Source: Caldilineaceae bacterium | GTDB taxonomy: Bacteria > Chloroflexota > Anaerolineae > Caldilineales > Caldilineaceae | NCBI GenBank assembly: GCA_020634815.1 | Contig: JACKBA010000017.1 | Location: forward strand, 1-64,000 | DNA length: 64,000 bases | Reading direction: 5' to 3' | Shown here: piece by piece, positions 8,150-19,807 of the stretch | How positions within the stretch are numbered: position 1 is the stretch's first letter | How the letters are laid out: each line of letters opens with the position of its first letter | The notes under the pieces: generated by a model | The model's database searches: none | Seen by the model: only the letters and a program-made list of their open reading frames with translations | Told to the model about the DNA's origin: nothing | Made by a program: the position numbers and the translations under genes

Positions 8150-9036
8150 TATGATTCCCTCGATGCAAAACTCTGGCGGGAGGCAATCGCCTCCAACCGA
8201 TAGAGCGAGAGTAGATTCCCCATGAGCCGCAGGACGAGTGGTCTCGATTCCTCCAGAAGGAATGTCTTGCCGCCGCCGTTCGTCCGTTTCAGTTCGCCCT
8301 TGATAGCTGCAACATGAATATCCATGACGTCGCGTGGCCCGGCGTTCTGGAAGCGCAATCGCTGCGCAATCTCGCGCAGATCGTCGTCCAGCGAATTCTG
8401 GACTCGATAGGTGCGCTGCTCAACGGCATTGTGCAGCGCCTGGCCATAGCGATTGACCAGGGCGCCGAACAGCGCCGGGTCTGCCTCGCGTACCGGTACC
8501 TTCCCATAGATGGCCGCAGCGACTGAGGTCGAGCGCTGGGAGGAGATGGCCTCCAACGAGTCCATTTCACGATCCTGGCGCCCTTGTCGCTCGGCTGCCT
8601 GCCGGTCGGTAAACATGCTCGCCATGTCTTGCCGGCTGTGGGTGACATCTGTATGTGTGATCACCAGACCGCGCGGTGGCTCGCCGGTCAGCGGGACCAC
8701 ACGCATAATATACCAGTACGCTTTGTCCGGCCTGGAACAAGAATATTCGATGTCAAAATAGTCGGATGCGCCGCTGATGACCGATTGTAGCCCCAAGAGC
8801 GAGCCGGCTGCTTCTGGTTCGCCGCTTTCGGCCGAACGCGCCACGACCGTCAAATAGTTGGCGCCCACTGAAACCTTGCCAAGATTCTGGACGCCCGCAG
8901 CGCGCGCTGCATCGTCCCACGCCGTATTGGCATAGACAATCGTGCCGTTGCTGTCGGTAACGACAACTTGCATCGGCAGCACGGCCAGGATAGATTGCAG
9001 CAGGTCTCGATCCGTCACGTGGCAATCCGTTCGCAC
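8149..9036 (-). CDS. PAS protein with a C-terminal KaiA-like (KaiC-activating) domain
   Basis: 295 residues starting at GTG 9036. Residues 10-130 form a PAS domain (VVVTDSNGTIVYANTAW; YWYIMRVVPLTGEPPRGLVITHTDVT). Residues 135-165 are a charged helical linker. Residues 186-282 are all-helical and resemble the C-terminal KaiC-binding domain of KaiA, and its structural relative the RsbU N-terminal domain: RYGQALHNAV, then GPRDVMDIHVAAIKGEL, then FLLEESRPLVLRLMGNLLSLYR. These parallel the cyanobacterial pattern of an EIH-containing helix followed by a final LLDYR...LCEMYR helix. The position immediately upstream of kaiB and kaiC matches kaiA. The PAS call is firm; the KaiA-like call rests on pattern and context. 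Confidence 0.7.
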   Translation of the reverse strand: MRTDCHVTDRDLLQSILAVLPMQVVVTDSNGTIVYANTAWDDAARAAGVQNLGKVSVGANYLTVVARSAESGEPEAAGSLLGLQSVISGASDYFDIEYSCSRPDKAYWYIMRVVPLTGEPPRGLVITHTDVTHSRQDMASMFTDRQAAERQGRQDREMDSLEAISSQRSTSVAAAIYGKVPVREADPALFGALVNRYGQALHNAVEQRTYRVQNSLDDDLREIAQRLRFQNAGPRDVMDIHVAAIKGELKRTNGGGKTFLLEESRPLVLRLMGNLLSLYRLEAIASRQSFASRES

Positions 9037-9161
9037 GACGGCGCTGTGCCAGGTTTTGAGCGGGCAGATACCCGGGGCCGGCGCGCTATCGACAGGAAAC
9101 GAACATGCAACCTTCGAATGCGCCCGGCGGATTCCGAGACTGCCCGGAAACGACTGAATCC

Positions 9162-9190
9162 ATTATAGCCACTGAGTGTGGCAATGTCGA
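9162..9190 (-). promoter_or_regulatory. Promoter of the Kai operon
   Basis: On the minus strand TCGACA (9190-9185) is followed by a 17-base spacer and a perfect TATAAT (9167-9162). The first start codon is about 125 bases downstream at GTG 9036, leaving a leader of roughly 120 bases that could hold control elements. No other start codon lies upstream in frame. Confidence 0.65.
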
Positions 9191-9234
9191 ACGTTTGACG
9201 ATGAACCGATTCGTAGTGCCTGGCGCCAGGCCGT

Positions 9235-10572
9235 TCAGAACATCGCCCAGTACCGTTCCCATGTCGACGTTGCGACGGTGCGGCTTACTGCGGTGACTGC
9301 GTCCTCGTCGACGGTGAGCAGATCGCGATCGCGCATGAGTGTCTTGCCCTGCGCGATCGTGCTGTGCACGTGGCCGCCGCTCACGCCGAACAGGATGTGC
9401 CACGGCAGATTCGCCGAACTCAGCGGTGTCGTCGGGTAATAGTCGAGCAGGATCAGGTCGGCATAGGCGCCGGGCGCAATGATGCCGACGGGCTTGTCAA
9501 AGAAGACGCCCGCCAGCGCACGATTGTTGTGTACGGCCATCTGGAGCACCTTGTCGGCGCCCAGGTAGCGCGGGTCGCCGTGCGCCACCTTCTGCAGCAT
9601 GTCCGCCACCTTCATCTCGGCAAACATATCGTTGCTGAAACCGTCGTTGCCGAGACAGACGCGCATCCCGCCGCGCAGCATGGGCACGATTTCCGCTGCG
9701 CCCACGGCGTTGTTCATGTTCGAGCGCGGCTGGTGGCTGACAAAGGTGCCGGTCTCCGCCAGCAGGGCCGTCTCCCATGCATCCACGTGGATGCAGTGCG
9801 CCATGATGCTCTCCGGCCCGGTGATACCGAAGCCGTGCAGCCGCTCCACCACACGCTTGCCCGACTTCTCGACGCTGTCGTATTCGTCGACCGGATGCTC
9901 CGCCACGTGAATGTGAAAGCGGTCCGCCTCGGCGGCGCACTTGCTCAACGTATCATCGCTGAGCGTCAGGCTGGCGTGCAGGCCGAAGGTGGCGGCCAAG
10001 CGCCCCTGGTGTTCGTCGCGCGTACGCTCGACCCGCTGGCGAAAACGCACGTTCTCGCGAATGCCGGCCTGCGCCGCATCGCTGCCGTCGCGGTCGGTCA
10101 CCTCGTAGCAGAGGGCGGCACGCAGCCCGCTCTGCAGCACTGCTTCGCCAATCACGTCGAGGCTGCCGTCGATGGCACGCTGGCTGGCGTGATGGTCGAT
10201 GAGCGTTGTCGTTCCGTTGCGGATGGCATCGACCAGGCAGACCTCTGCCGAACTACGCACGCCGTCGAGATCGAGCGCCTTGTCCAGCGGCCACCACAGT
10301 TTGTTCAGGATTTCGGGAAAATCCTTGGCCGGCGGGCCGGGGATATACATGCCGCGCGCAAAGGCGCCATAGAAATGGGTGTGCGCACAGATCTGCCCAG
10401 GCATGAGCAGGAGCCCGCCGGCATCCCATCGCTCGTCGTTGGGATATTGTGCGAGCACTTCCAGGCTATGCCCCACGCTGTCGATCGTGCCGCCGTCATA
10501 GCGGACGGCGCCGTCATCGATGACCCGGTTTTCGCCGTCAAAGGTGACGACGGTGGCATTGTGAATGATCAT
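9235..10572 (-). CDS. ssnA: SsnA-type amidohydrolase
   Basis: 445 residues. Metal-dependent amidohydrolase (TIM-barrel, chlorohydrolase/deaminase branch): an N-terminal beta-sandwich (MIIHNATVVTFDGENRVIDD), the metal motif CAHTHFYGAFARG near residue 65, HIHVAEHPVDEYDS, IMAHCIHVD, then CLGNDGFSNDMFAEMK with the metal Asp. The combination with IDHHASQRAIDGSL, LWWPLDKALD and HQPRSNMNNAVG is characteristic of SsnA, a protein of unknown substrate found near selenium-dependent hydroxylase and purine genes elsewhere. No such neighbours are seen here. ATG 10572 is chosen because GAGGAGA precedes it; longer readings lack family similarity. Confidence 0.85.
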   Translation of the reverse strand: MIIHNATVVTFDGENRVIDDGAVRYDGGTIDSVGHSLEVLAQYPNDERWDAGGLLLMPGQICAHTHFYGAFARGMYIPGPPAKDFPEILNKLWWPLDKALDLDGVRSSAEVCLVDAIRNGTTTLIDHHASQRAIDGSLDVIGEAVLQSGLRAALCYEVTDRDGSDAAQAGIRENVRFRQRVERTRDEHQGRLAATFGLHASLTLSDDTLSKCAAEADRFHIHVAEHPVDEYDSVEKSGKRVVERLHGFGITGPESIMAHCIHVDAWETALLAETGTFVSHQPRSNMNNAVGAAEIVPMLRGGMRVCLGNDGFSNDMFAEMKVADMLQKVAHGDPRYLGADKVLQMAVHNNRALAGVFFDKPVGIIAPGAYADLILLDYYPTTPLSSANLPWHILFGVSGGHVHSTIAQGKTLMRDRDLLTVDEDAVTAVSRTVATSTWERYWAMF

Positions 10573-10650
10573 CAGCCAAATCTCCTCGGCTGGCGCGCCG
10601 GCCAGCAATGCACAGGGAAAGGACATCGCCCGTGAAATGAAGGTATTTCG

Positions 10651-10679
10651 AGTATAACATGCTGCGCACGGCGTAACAA
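10651..10679 (-). promoter_or_regulatory. Promoter of ssnA
   Basis: Minus strand: TTGTTA (10679-10674), 17-base spacer, then TATACT (10656-10651) preceded by TGT, an extended -10. The start codon is about 80 bases downstream. Confidence 0.55.
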
Positions 10680-10707
10680 CGCACTTGCCCGCCCTGCCCG
10701 CCGTCGC

Positions 10708-10713
10708 TACAAT
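10708..10713 (+). promoter_or_regulatory. -10 element placing transcription at the glycosyltransferase ATG
   Basis: TACAAT lies six bases before the first ATG at 10720. With the usual six or seven bases to the transcription start, the mRNA would begin at or beside the AUG, i.e. it would be leaderless. A clear -35 is not visible. Confidence 0.4.
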
Positions 10714-10719
10714 CGGGCT

Positions 10720-11715
10720 ATGATGGCCACTGCCCACGCTCCGCTCGCCGGTGAGCAACCCGTGCACATTGCAGTCAACGGCTGGATGGCTGGCCGTCTC
10801 GCCGCGGGAAGCGGCCAATACCTCGATCACCTCCTGGCGTGGATTCCGCAGATCGCGGGCGAGGCACGCATCTCGCTGCTGCTGCCGGCCGGCTTTGGCG
10901 AGGCGACCGCACAGCAATGTCGCACGCGCTGGCCGCGGGTGGAAGTTGTCGCTGTCGACCTGCCGCCTCTCCCGGAGAACCTGGCCAAGGTATGGTGGGA
11001 GCAAATTGCCGCGCCCGCTGCTGCCGGACGGTGCGGCGCCGGCGTCTACTGGGTGCCCTACTGGGCAGCGCCTTTCCGCTCCCCGATTCCCACCGTGGTC
11101 ACGATTCACGACCTGATCCCGTTGTTGCTACCGGCCTATCGCGGCGGCATGCTCCAGCGCGGCTACACGCGGCTGGTCTCGTGGACGGCGCGGCGTGCAG
11201 CAGCTATCATCGCCGTCAGCGCAGCGGCAAAGCGGGATATCGTCGCCCACCTGCACGTCCCCCCCGATCGGGTGCATGTCGTCCATCACGGCCCGAACCA
11301 GGAAGGCTCCGTCACCGTCACCGCGGCAGATCGGGACCGCGTGCGCGAACGCTACCAGTTGCCGGAGCGCTTCTTTCTTTACCTGGGCGGCTTCGATGTG
11401 CGCAAGAACATGGGCAGGCTTCTGCGCGGCTACGCACGCTACCTCCAGGTGGGCGGCGATCCGGGCGTCAAGCTCGTGCTGGCCGGGGCACTGCCGGTGC
11501 AGGACAGCGCCTTCTTTCCCGACCCGCGCCGGCTGGCGGCCGAGGCCGGCTGTGCCGGGCATGTTCACTTCTGCGGTTGGGTGGATGAGGCCGACAAGCC
11601 GGCGATCTATGCGCTGGCGACGGCGTTCGTCTTTCCCAGCGAGTACGAGGGTTTCGGCATGATGGTGTTGGAAGCCATGCAGGCGGGGGCGCCGGTGGTG
11701 ACGAGTGGGGAGTGA
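10720..11715 (+). CDS. GT4-family glycosyltransferase, C-terminally truncated
   Basis: 331 residues of a GT-B fold glycosyltransferase family 4 protein. The N-terminal half has ASGSGQYLDHL-type acceptor-domain features (here AAGSGQYLDHL), VVTIHDLIPLLLP and AAIIAVSAAAKRDIV. The C-terminal half has LYLGGFDVRKNMGRLL and the nucleotide-sugar motif FPSEYEGFGMMVLEAMQAGAPVV, with the EX7E glutamates. Family members continue for another 50-70 residues after GAPVV (an SLPEV-type loop plus the closing helices). Here a stop follows TSGE at once, exactly where a palindromic repeat begins. The product may be inactive or unstable. No Shine-Dalgarno is seen; two ATGs stand in tandem at 10720 and 10723. Confidence 0.8.
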   Translation: MMATAHAPLAGEQPVHIAVNGWMAGRLAAGSGQYLDHLLAWIPQIAGEARISLLLPAGFGEATAQQCRTRWPRVEVVAVDLPPLPENLAKVWWEQIAAPAAAGRCGAGVYWVPYWAAPFRSPIPTVVTIHDLIPLLLPAYRGGMLQRGYTRLVSWTARRAAAIIAVSAAAKRDIVAHLHVPPDRVHVVHHGPNQEGSVTVTAADRDRVRERYQLPERFFLYLGGFDVRKNMGRLLRGYARYLQVGGDPGVKLVLAGALPVQDSAFFPDPRRLAAEAGCAGHVHFCGWVDEADKPAIYALATAFVFPSEYEGFGMMVLEAMQAGAPVVTSGE

Positions 11716-11853
11716 GGGGGTGACAAGATGAGGGGGTGAGGTGTTGGGGTGTTGGGGTGTTGGGGATCGCTGATGCTATCCCTACAACCTCAAAACCCCA
11801 ACACCCCATCCTACCAACCAGTCACCCCCTCATCTTGTCACCTTGTCATCTTG

Positions 11854-11866
<13 letters not shown>
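11704..11866. repeat. Long imperfect palindromic repeat between two convergent genes
   Basis: A 21-base arm, GGTGACAAGATGAGGGGG plus TGA, at 11719-11739 recurs exactly as its reverse complement at 11822-11842. Short G-rich units (GTGTTGGG) flank the centre on the left and their complement (CCCCAACACCCC) on the right, and TGACAAG-type units are repeated beyond the right arm. The element supplies the stop codons of both neighbouring genes (11713-11715 and 11854-11856), which suggests insertion into or at their 3' ends. No coding capacity. Confidence 0.75.
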
Positions 11867-15330
<3,464 letters not shown>

Positions 15331-15423
15331 TGGGTCTTCTCCATCCTTGATGTTCTGCTGTGGCCAAATCAGGCGGCTGTCGCTCCGTCAACAGGCGCCG
15401 TTCTGGTCACAAATGCCGTCGGA

Positions 15424-16575
15424 CTATTGGTAGGTAACGTCCTCGATCTGCTGTACCACCTGCACCCAACTCTGGCCCGGTTTGAGGGGAACAGGAACTT
15501 CGCCAGGACCCAGCCAGCGCGGCGGGGCTTCCTGGCTGGCGCGCCACGTGCCTTCATAGACTTTGCCGTCACGGAAGACTCGCAGATCGCCAAACTCATG
15601 CAATTTGATGTTCACACCCTTGGTGCCAAGGGAATCCTCCACGATGTCGGTCAGCTCGTGGGCGGCCGATGCGACGATGACGTTGGAGGTCACGAGCGGG
15701 CCGCCAATCGCCGGGTCGAACTCCTGCACGCCACCCTGGAAGCGCACATAGCCGCCCAGTGCCGGGTCGTAGCGCCACTGTACGGTGTTGCCGCCGGGGT
15801 AGGGAATGTCGATGACGGTGGCATCGCCGGCGAAGTTGGGCGGCGTCGCCTCGCCAAATTCGAAGCCCGGCTTGCTCCACGGGATCTCGATGCCCTGGTC
15901 AACCAGCCACTGGCGAACGCCGTCGGTGCGCGCCTGCAAGCGCGTGCGATAGTCGTCGCCCAGGTTGGTGAAGTAGCGGTTGTTGGACGGATCGTCGATA
16001 TCGGCGTCGAGGTAGGGGAAGCCGACTTCGTTCTTGAGCAGGTAGCGGATGGCGTCGCTGCCGCCCGAGCAGGCCAGCACGCCGCCGTACATCTGCACCA
16101 TCCAGATGTTGGGGTAGCGCGCCGAGCGGACGGGACCGATGCGGTCGGCTTCCTGGCTCTGGTACATGGCGGTGATGCGTGTGAGCGTGAAGCCGTCGAC
16201 GATGTACTCGTAGACCAGGTCGGCCTTGGAAAGCCCGTAGTGCGCAGCGCGGCCGGCCGCATCGTTGTTAACGCAGACAAAAATGGGCGCCCGCGTCAGA
16301 ACGGCCGGGTCGGCAACGGGCAGGCCGGTGAAGGGCGAAATGTTGCCGGGCTGCGGCGTCGGTGTCGGCGGGGCAGGCGTGGCCGTGGGCAGCTCGAGCA
16401 CCGGGGCCGGCGTGTCCGTCGGGGCAGCAGCGGCAGGTTGCGCGGCGGCAGCAGGCGTCTTGGTCGGTGTGGGCGTCGGCTCCGGACGGGGCGATCCGCA
16501 AGCGGCGAGCAACAGAACTGCGGCAAAGAGCAGCAAGGCGAGCGAGAGAGATGGGCGATTGGTGCGTTGCATCAT
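15424..16575 (-). CDS. DUF3048 (YerB-type) lipoprotein
   Basis: 383 residues from ATG 16575. The signal peptide ends in a lipobox LLAAC with Cys at about residue 26, so the mature protein should be lipid-anchored. A Pro/Thr-rich linker (about 30-80) leads to the DUF3048 region: NISPFTGLPV, FVCVNNDAAGRAAHYGLSKADLVYEYIVDG, ITAMYQSQEADRIGPVRSAR, and a second half with NGPLVTSNVIVA-like sequence (GGPLVTSNVIVA) and GKVYEGTW. The function of DUF3048 is not established. It lies 94 bases upstream of the LysM gene on the same strand, so both may belong to one cell-surface unit. Longer in-frame starts exist but would bury the lipobox. Confidence 0.82.
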   Translation of the reverse strand: MMQRTNRPSLSLALLLFAAVLLLAACGSPRPEPTPTPTKTPAAAAQPAAAAPTDTPAPVLELPTATPAPPTPTPQPGNISPFTGLPVADPAVLTRAPIFVCVNNDAAGRAAHYGLSKADLVYEYIVDGFTLTRITAMYQSQEADRIGPVRSARYPNIWMVQMYGGVLACSGGSDAIRYLLKNEVGFPYLDADIDDPSNNRYFTNLGDDYRTRLQARTDGVRQWLVDQGIEIPWSKPGFEFGEATPPNFAGDATVIDIPYPGGNTVQWRYDPALGGYVRFQGGVQEFDPAIGGPLVTSNVIVASAAHELTDIVEDSLGTKGVNIKLHEFGDLRVFRDGKVYEGTWRASQEAPPRWLGPGEVPVPLKPGQSWVQVVQQIEDVTYQ

Positions 16576-16664
16576 GATTCTTACCAGGAGTGCGGAGAGC
16601 AAGGAATTCTCAGATAGAAATGGCCGGTGCGGAAACTTGCCCCTTTCCGACGCCGGCAATCAGT

Positions 16665-17522
16665 TCATGCGTCAAGGTCGACTTCCATGTAGCCGTGAGC
16701 GATGCGCTGGCGAAACAGGTCGCTCAGCCGCTGCGTGCCCGCACCGGGGACGCCGGTCGCGATGGTGATGGCGTCGACCTGCACAATGGGCATGATCTCC
16801 TTGGTGGTGCTGGTGATGAAGGCTTCGTCCACCGTCGCCAGTTCGTCATAATGGATGGGGCGCTTGACGACCGTGAAGAGATCGGCGGCAATGTCGAGCA
16901 CCGCAGCGCGCGTGACGCCGCCTAGCACGTCGGCGTCGGGCGTGATGAGTTCATCGCCGCGCAGCACAAAGAAGTTGCTCGTCGTGCATTCGGTAAGCGT
17001 CCCGTCGGCGCTGCAATAGAGTGCCTCGATCGCGCCGGCCGTACGTGCCCGCTCCTGTCCGCGAATCGCCGTGATGTAGTTGAGGCTCTTGACCGTGGGC
17101 ATGAAGCGCGGCAAGTCGACGGTGATCAGGCTGGCGCCGCGTTCGTACGTGCTCGACGGGTAGGCTTTCACCGGCGCCAGCATGACGATGAGCGACGGCT
17201 GCTGCTGCGGCGTGATGAAATTGGGCGATGCGCCGCCGGTGACGACGATGCGAATCGTGACGTCGGCGGCATCGTTTTGCGCCAGCGTGTCGCGGACGAT
17301 GGTCTCGATTTCGTCCAGCGTCCACGGCAGCGCCAGGTCGATCTGGCGGGCGGAACGTTGCAGCCGCTCCAGATGGGCGCGCAGACCGAAGGGCACGGCG
17401 CCATAGGTGCGCAAGAGGTCGAAGACGCCGTAGCCGCGCACGAGACCCAGGTCGTTGAGCCCGACTGCCGCCGCGCCGGCTGGGACAAACTCACCGTTGA
17501 CGTAGTAAATGTAGTCGCTCAT
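16665..17522 (-). CDS. Class IV aminotransferase (BCAT / D-amino acid aminotransferase type)
   Basis: 285 residues from ATG 17522. Fold-type IV PLP enzyme: the N-terminus YIYYVNGEFVP and GLVRGYGVFDLLRTYG are typical, the Schiff-base lysine is expected in MPTVKSLNYI (about residue 150), then ALYCSADGTLTECTTSNFFVL and GVTRAAVLDIA (phosphate side), and EAFITSTTKEIMPI near the C-terminus. Substrate preference (branched-chain, D-amino acid or aminodeoxychorismate) cannot be decided by eye. An earlier in-frame start at 17753 would add residues without similarity and overlap proA. It follows proA by 40 bases on the same strand. Confidence 0.85.
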   Translation of the reverse strand: MSDYIYYVNGEFVPAGAAAVGLNDLGLVRGYGVFDLLRTYGAVPFGLRAHLERLQRSARQIDLALPWTLDEIETIVRDTLAQNDAADVTIRIVVTGGASPNFITPQQQPSLIVMLAPVKAYPSSTYERGASLITVDLPRFMPTVKSLNYITAIRGQERARTAGAIEALYCSADGTLTECTTSNFFVLRGDELITPDADVLGGVTRAAVLDIAADLFTVVKRPIHYDELATVDEAFITSTTKEIMPIVQVDAITIATGVPGAGTQRLSDLFRQRIAHGYMEVDLDA

Positions 17523-17562
17523 CGAGCTGCTGTTGTTTCCAATACCGATCGATCTGGCAGGC

Positions 17563-18849
17563 TTACGGGCGAATGTTCCAATCACCGATGCAGACCCACT
17601 TATAGGTCGTGAGTTCCTCCAGCCCCATGGGGCCGCGGGCGTGCAGTTTCTGTGTGCTGACCGCCACTTCGGCGCCCAGGCCAAACTGCCCGCCATCGTT
17701 GAAGCGCGTACTGGCGTTGACGAAGACGGCCGACGAGTTGATGGCCTCGACAAAGCGGTTGGCGTTGACCAGGTTGTTGGTCAGGATGCCATCGGAATGC
17801 TCCGAGCCGTGGTCGTAGATGTGCTCGATTGCTTCCTCCACACCGTCGACGACCTTGACACCCAGGATCAGCGCCATCCACTCCTGGTCGAAGTCGTCGG
17901 GGCCGGCCTCGACGACATGCGCCCCGTGCGCGTCGTCGAGCAGCGCGCTCAGGGCCGCGCCGGTGGCGCGCAACTCCACCTTGCAGCGGGCCATGCGCTC
18001 GGCCAGCATGGGCAGGAACGCGGGGGCCGCGGCGCGATGAACGAGCACCGTGTCGCAAGAGTTGCAGACGCTGGGGCGCTGTACCCGTGCGTTCTCGACA
18101 ATGTCCAGGGCGCGTGGCAGGTCGGCGCTTTCGTCCACAAAGAGGTGGCAGACGCCGATGCCGCCGGTGATGACGGGGATGGTCGCCTGCTCGCGGCAGA
18201 GCTTGTGCAGCCCGGCGCCGCCACGTGGGATGATCATGTCGACGTACTTGTCCAGCCGCAGCAACTGGGTCACCAGCGCCCGGTCGGGGTTGTCGATGTA
18301 CTGGACGGCATCGAGCGGGAAGCCCGCCTCCTCCAGCGCCTCCTGGATGGCCGCCACCAGCGCCATGTTGCTGCGCAAGGTCTCGCTGCCGCCGCGCAGG
18401 ATGACCGCGTTGCCGGTCTTGAGGCAGAGGGTGGCAATGTCGATGGTGACGTTGGGCCGCGCCTCGTAGATGACGCCGAGCACGCCGACCGGGATGCGGC
18501 GCCGGCTCAGGCGCATGCCGTTGGGCAGCAGCCGGCTCTCAATCTCGGTGCCCACGGGATCGGGCAGTGAGGCTACGCTGCGCGTATCGGCCGCCAGGGC
18601 ACGGATGCGCTTCTCGTCCAGCATGAGCCGGTCGAGCATGGCCGGCGTGAGCCCCTTGGCGCGGCCGTCGGCCATATCTTGTTCATTGGCGGCGACGATG
18701 GTGGCAACATGCGCTTCCAGCACATCGGCAATCTTCATCAGCGCCGCGTTTTTGGCATTGGTGGTGTAGCTGGCGAGGCGACGGCTGGCCGCGCGCGCCG
18801 CCTGTCCCATCGCAACCAGATCTGTTGTTTGGTCGGCAACCATGACCAT
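17563..18849 (-). CDS. proA: Gamma-glutamyl phosphate reductase (glutamate-5-semialdehyde dehydrogenase)
   Basis: 428 residues from ATG 18849, normal for ProA. Landmarks: GVIYEARPNVTIDIATLCLKTGNAVILRGG split here as YEARPNV (129-135) and LRGGSE (151-156), PRGGAGLH near 209, the catalytic Cys262 in RPSVCNS, and the C-terminal VSTQKLHARGPMGLEELTTYKW signature (landmark HARGPMGL). The enzyme reduces glutamyl-5-phosphate with NADPH in proline synthesis. The partner kinase ProB is not in the window. GGAAGGAG nine bases upstream fixes the start; an upstream ATG at 18888 adds non-conserved residues. Confidence 0.93.
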   Translation of the reverse strand: MVMVADQTTDLVAMGQAARAASRRLASYTTNAKNAALMKIADVLEAHVATIVAANEQDMADGRAKGLTPAMLDRLMLDEKRIRALAADTRSVASLPDPVGTEIESRLLPNGMRLSRRRIPVGVLGVIYEARPNVTIDIATLCLKTGNAVILRGGSETLRSNMALVAAIQEALEEAGFPLDAVQYIDNPDRALVTQLLRLDKYVDMIIPRGGAGLHKLCREQATIPVITGGIGVCHLFVDESADLPRALDIVENARVQRPSVCNSCDTVLVHRAAAPAFLPMLAERMARCKVELRATGAALSALLDDAHGAHVVEAGPDDFDQEWMALILGVKVVDGVEEAIEHIYDHGSEHSDGILTNNLVNANRFVEAINSSAVFVNASTRFNDGGQFGLGAEVAVSTQKLHARGPMGLEELTTYKWVCIGDWNIRP

Positions 18850-19221
18850 GAGCCCGTACTCCTTCCTGTCGGGGCGTCCTGCCGGCAAATCTGGTGTACT
18901 TTACCACAAAGTGCCATGAGTGCCACAAGCCAATCGGCAGTACGGCGTATCCCGCGACGTTGGCGAGGGTGGCGCCGGCGAGCGTCGCACGCTTGCCAGC
19001 GCGAGGCCGTATGTCGGGTGCGCCGCACGCAGCCGGCATGGGGTGTTCCCTTGGTATATCGGCAGCTCGATTCACAGCGAACCTCTTCAAAATGGCAGCG
19101 AATTTTCCAGAAATGCTTGTTGCCTTACGCGAATTGGTGTAGAATGACAGGGAATTGAAAGCATTGTAAGTGCCGGTGCATGATACGATGGTCGCGACTG
19201 ACCGACCAGATGGAGGACGTA
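18850..19221. other. Gene-free stretch of 370 bases upstream of two divergent genes
   Basis: No reading frame here has family similarity or a ribosome binding site. A plausible plus-strand promoter for the secreted-protein gene sits at 19117-19145: TTGTTG, 17-base spacer, TAGAAT. The proA promoter probably lies in the left third, but I see no clear -35/-10 pair. No tRNA-like fold was recognised. Confidence 0.4.
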
Positions 19222-19656
19222 ATGCTCAGAGTACCGGTAACCGTAACAATTCTGATTGTTCAATTGATGATGTTACTGCTTGGCGCAACGCCGGCCCTGG
19301 CGGGCGACGGTGCAGCAATCACCGGCACCGCCTACCACGATGTCGACGGGGACGGCTGGGCGTCGCCGGGCGAACCTGGTATTGCCAATGCCACGGTCTA
19401 CGTGCGCCTGTCCACCGGCGCTACCGTCACCACGCAGACAGACGCCGCGGGAAACTTCATTGTTCATGGCCTCGGAATGGGCAGCTACGATGTCTGGGCC
19501 GAGGACGGTGAAAGTAATGAATCGGCTATGCGCCCGGTTGAGATCGGCGAGGTCAATGCCGCAGTGGCGATTGAACTGCCGTTTGAATACGACCTGTCGG
19601 ATGACGTCGTCATGCAGTCAGCCAGCATGATCTTCCTGCCCGCAATCACCCGCTGA
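19222..19656 (+). CDS. Secreted SdrD-B-like domain protein with C-terminal FLP motif
   Basis: 144 residues from ATG 19222 (GGAGG six bases upstream; an earlier ATG at 19180 has none). A signal peptide ends near ATPALAG (about residue 28). The mature part is one SdrD-B/Cna-B-like beta-sandwich: GTAYHDVDGDGWASPGEPGIANATVYV with a Ca-binding-like DVDGDG loop, then TTQTDAAGNFIVHGLGMGSYDV. The C-terminus ends in MIFLPAITR, resembling the short hydrophobic LP endings I associate with Chloroflexota surface proteins. A surface or matrix role is inferred. A strong terminator follows about 70 bases downstream. Confidence 0.75.
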   Translation: MLRVPVTVTILIVQLMMLLLGATPALAGDGAAITGTAYHDVDGDGWASPGEPGIANATVYVRLSTGATVTTQTDAAGNFIVHGLGMGSYDVWAEDGESNESAMRPVEIGEVNAAVAIELPFEYDLSDDVVMQSASMIFLPAITR

Positions 19657-19725
19657 GCATGCCGGCGCCTTCAATACCTTGAATATTACCACCTGACTGA
19701 GATAGCAAGCCTCCTCCTCTCTGTA

Positions 19726-19765
19726 GCACGAAAAGACTCCACCGTTCGGTGGAGTCTTTTCGTGC
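19726..19765. terminator. Bidirectional 18-bp stem terminator between convergent genes
   Basis: GCACGAAAAGACTCCACC (19726-19743) is perfectly complementary to 19748-19765, with a GTTC loop. The stem carries AAAA on one side and TTTT on the other, so each strand ends with a T-rich arm. It lies between the stop of the secreted-protein gene and the stop of the convergent ATPase gene. Confidence 0.8.
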
Positions 19766-19807
19766 CGCTATACTTCATCGATCGCTATCGCCCGCTATCG
19801 GGCGCGC

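Noticed and set aside
15424..16659. Longer DUF3048 start at 16659
   Set aside because: It would add 28 residues before the signal peptide and push the lipobox far from the N-terminus.
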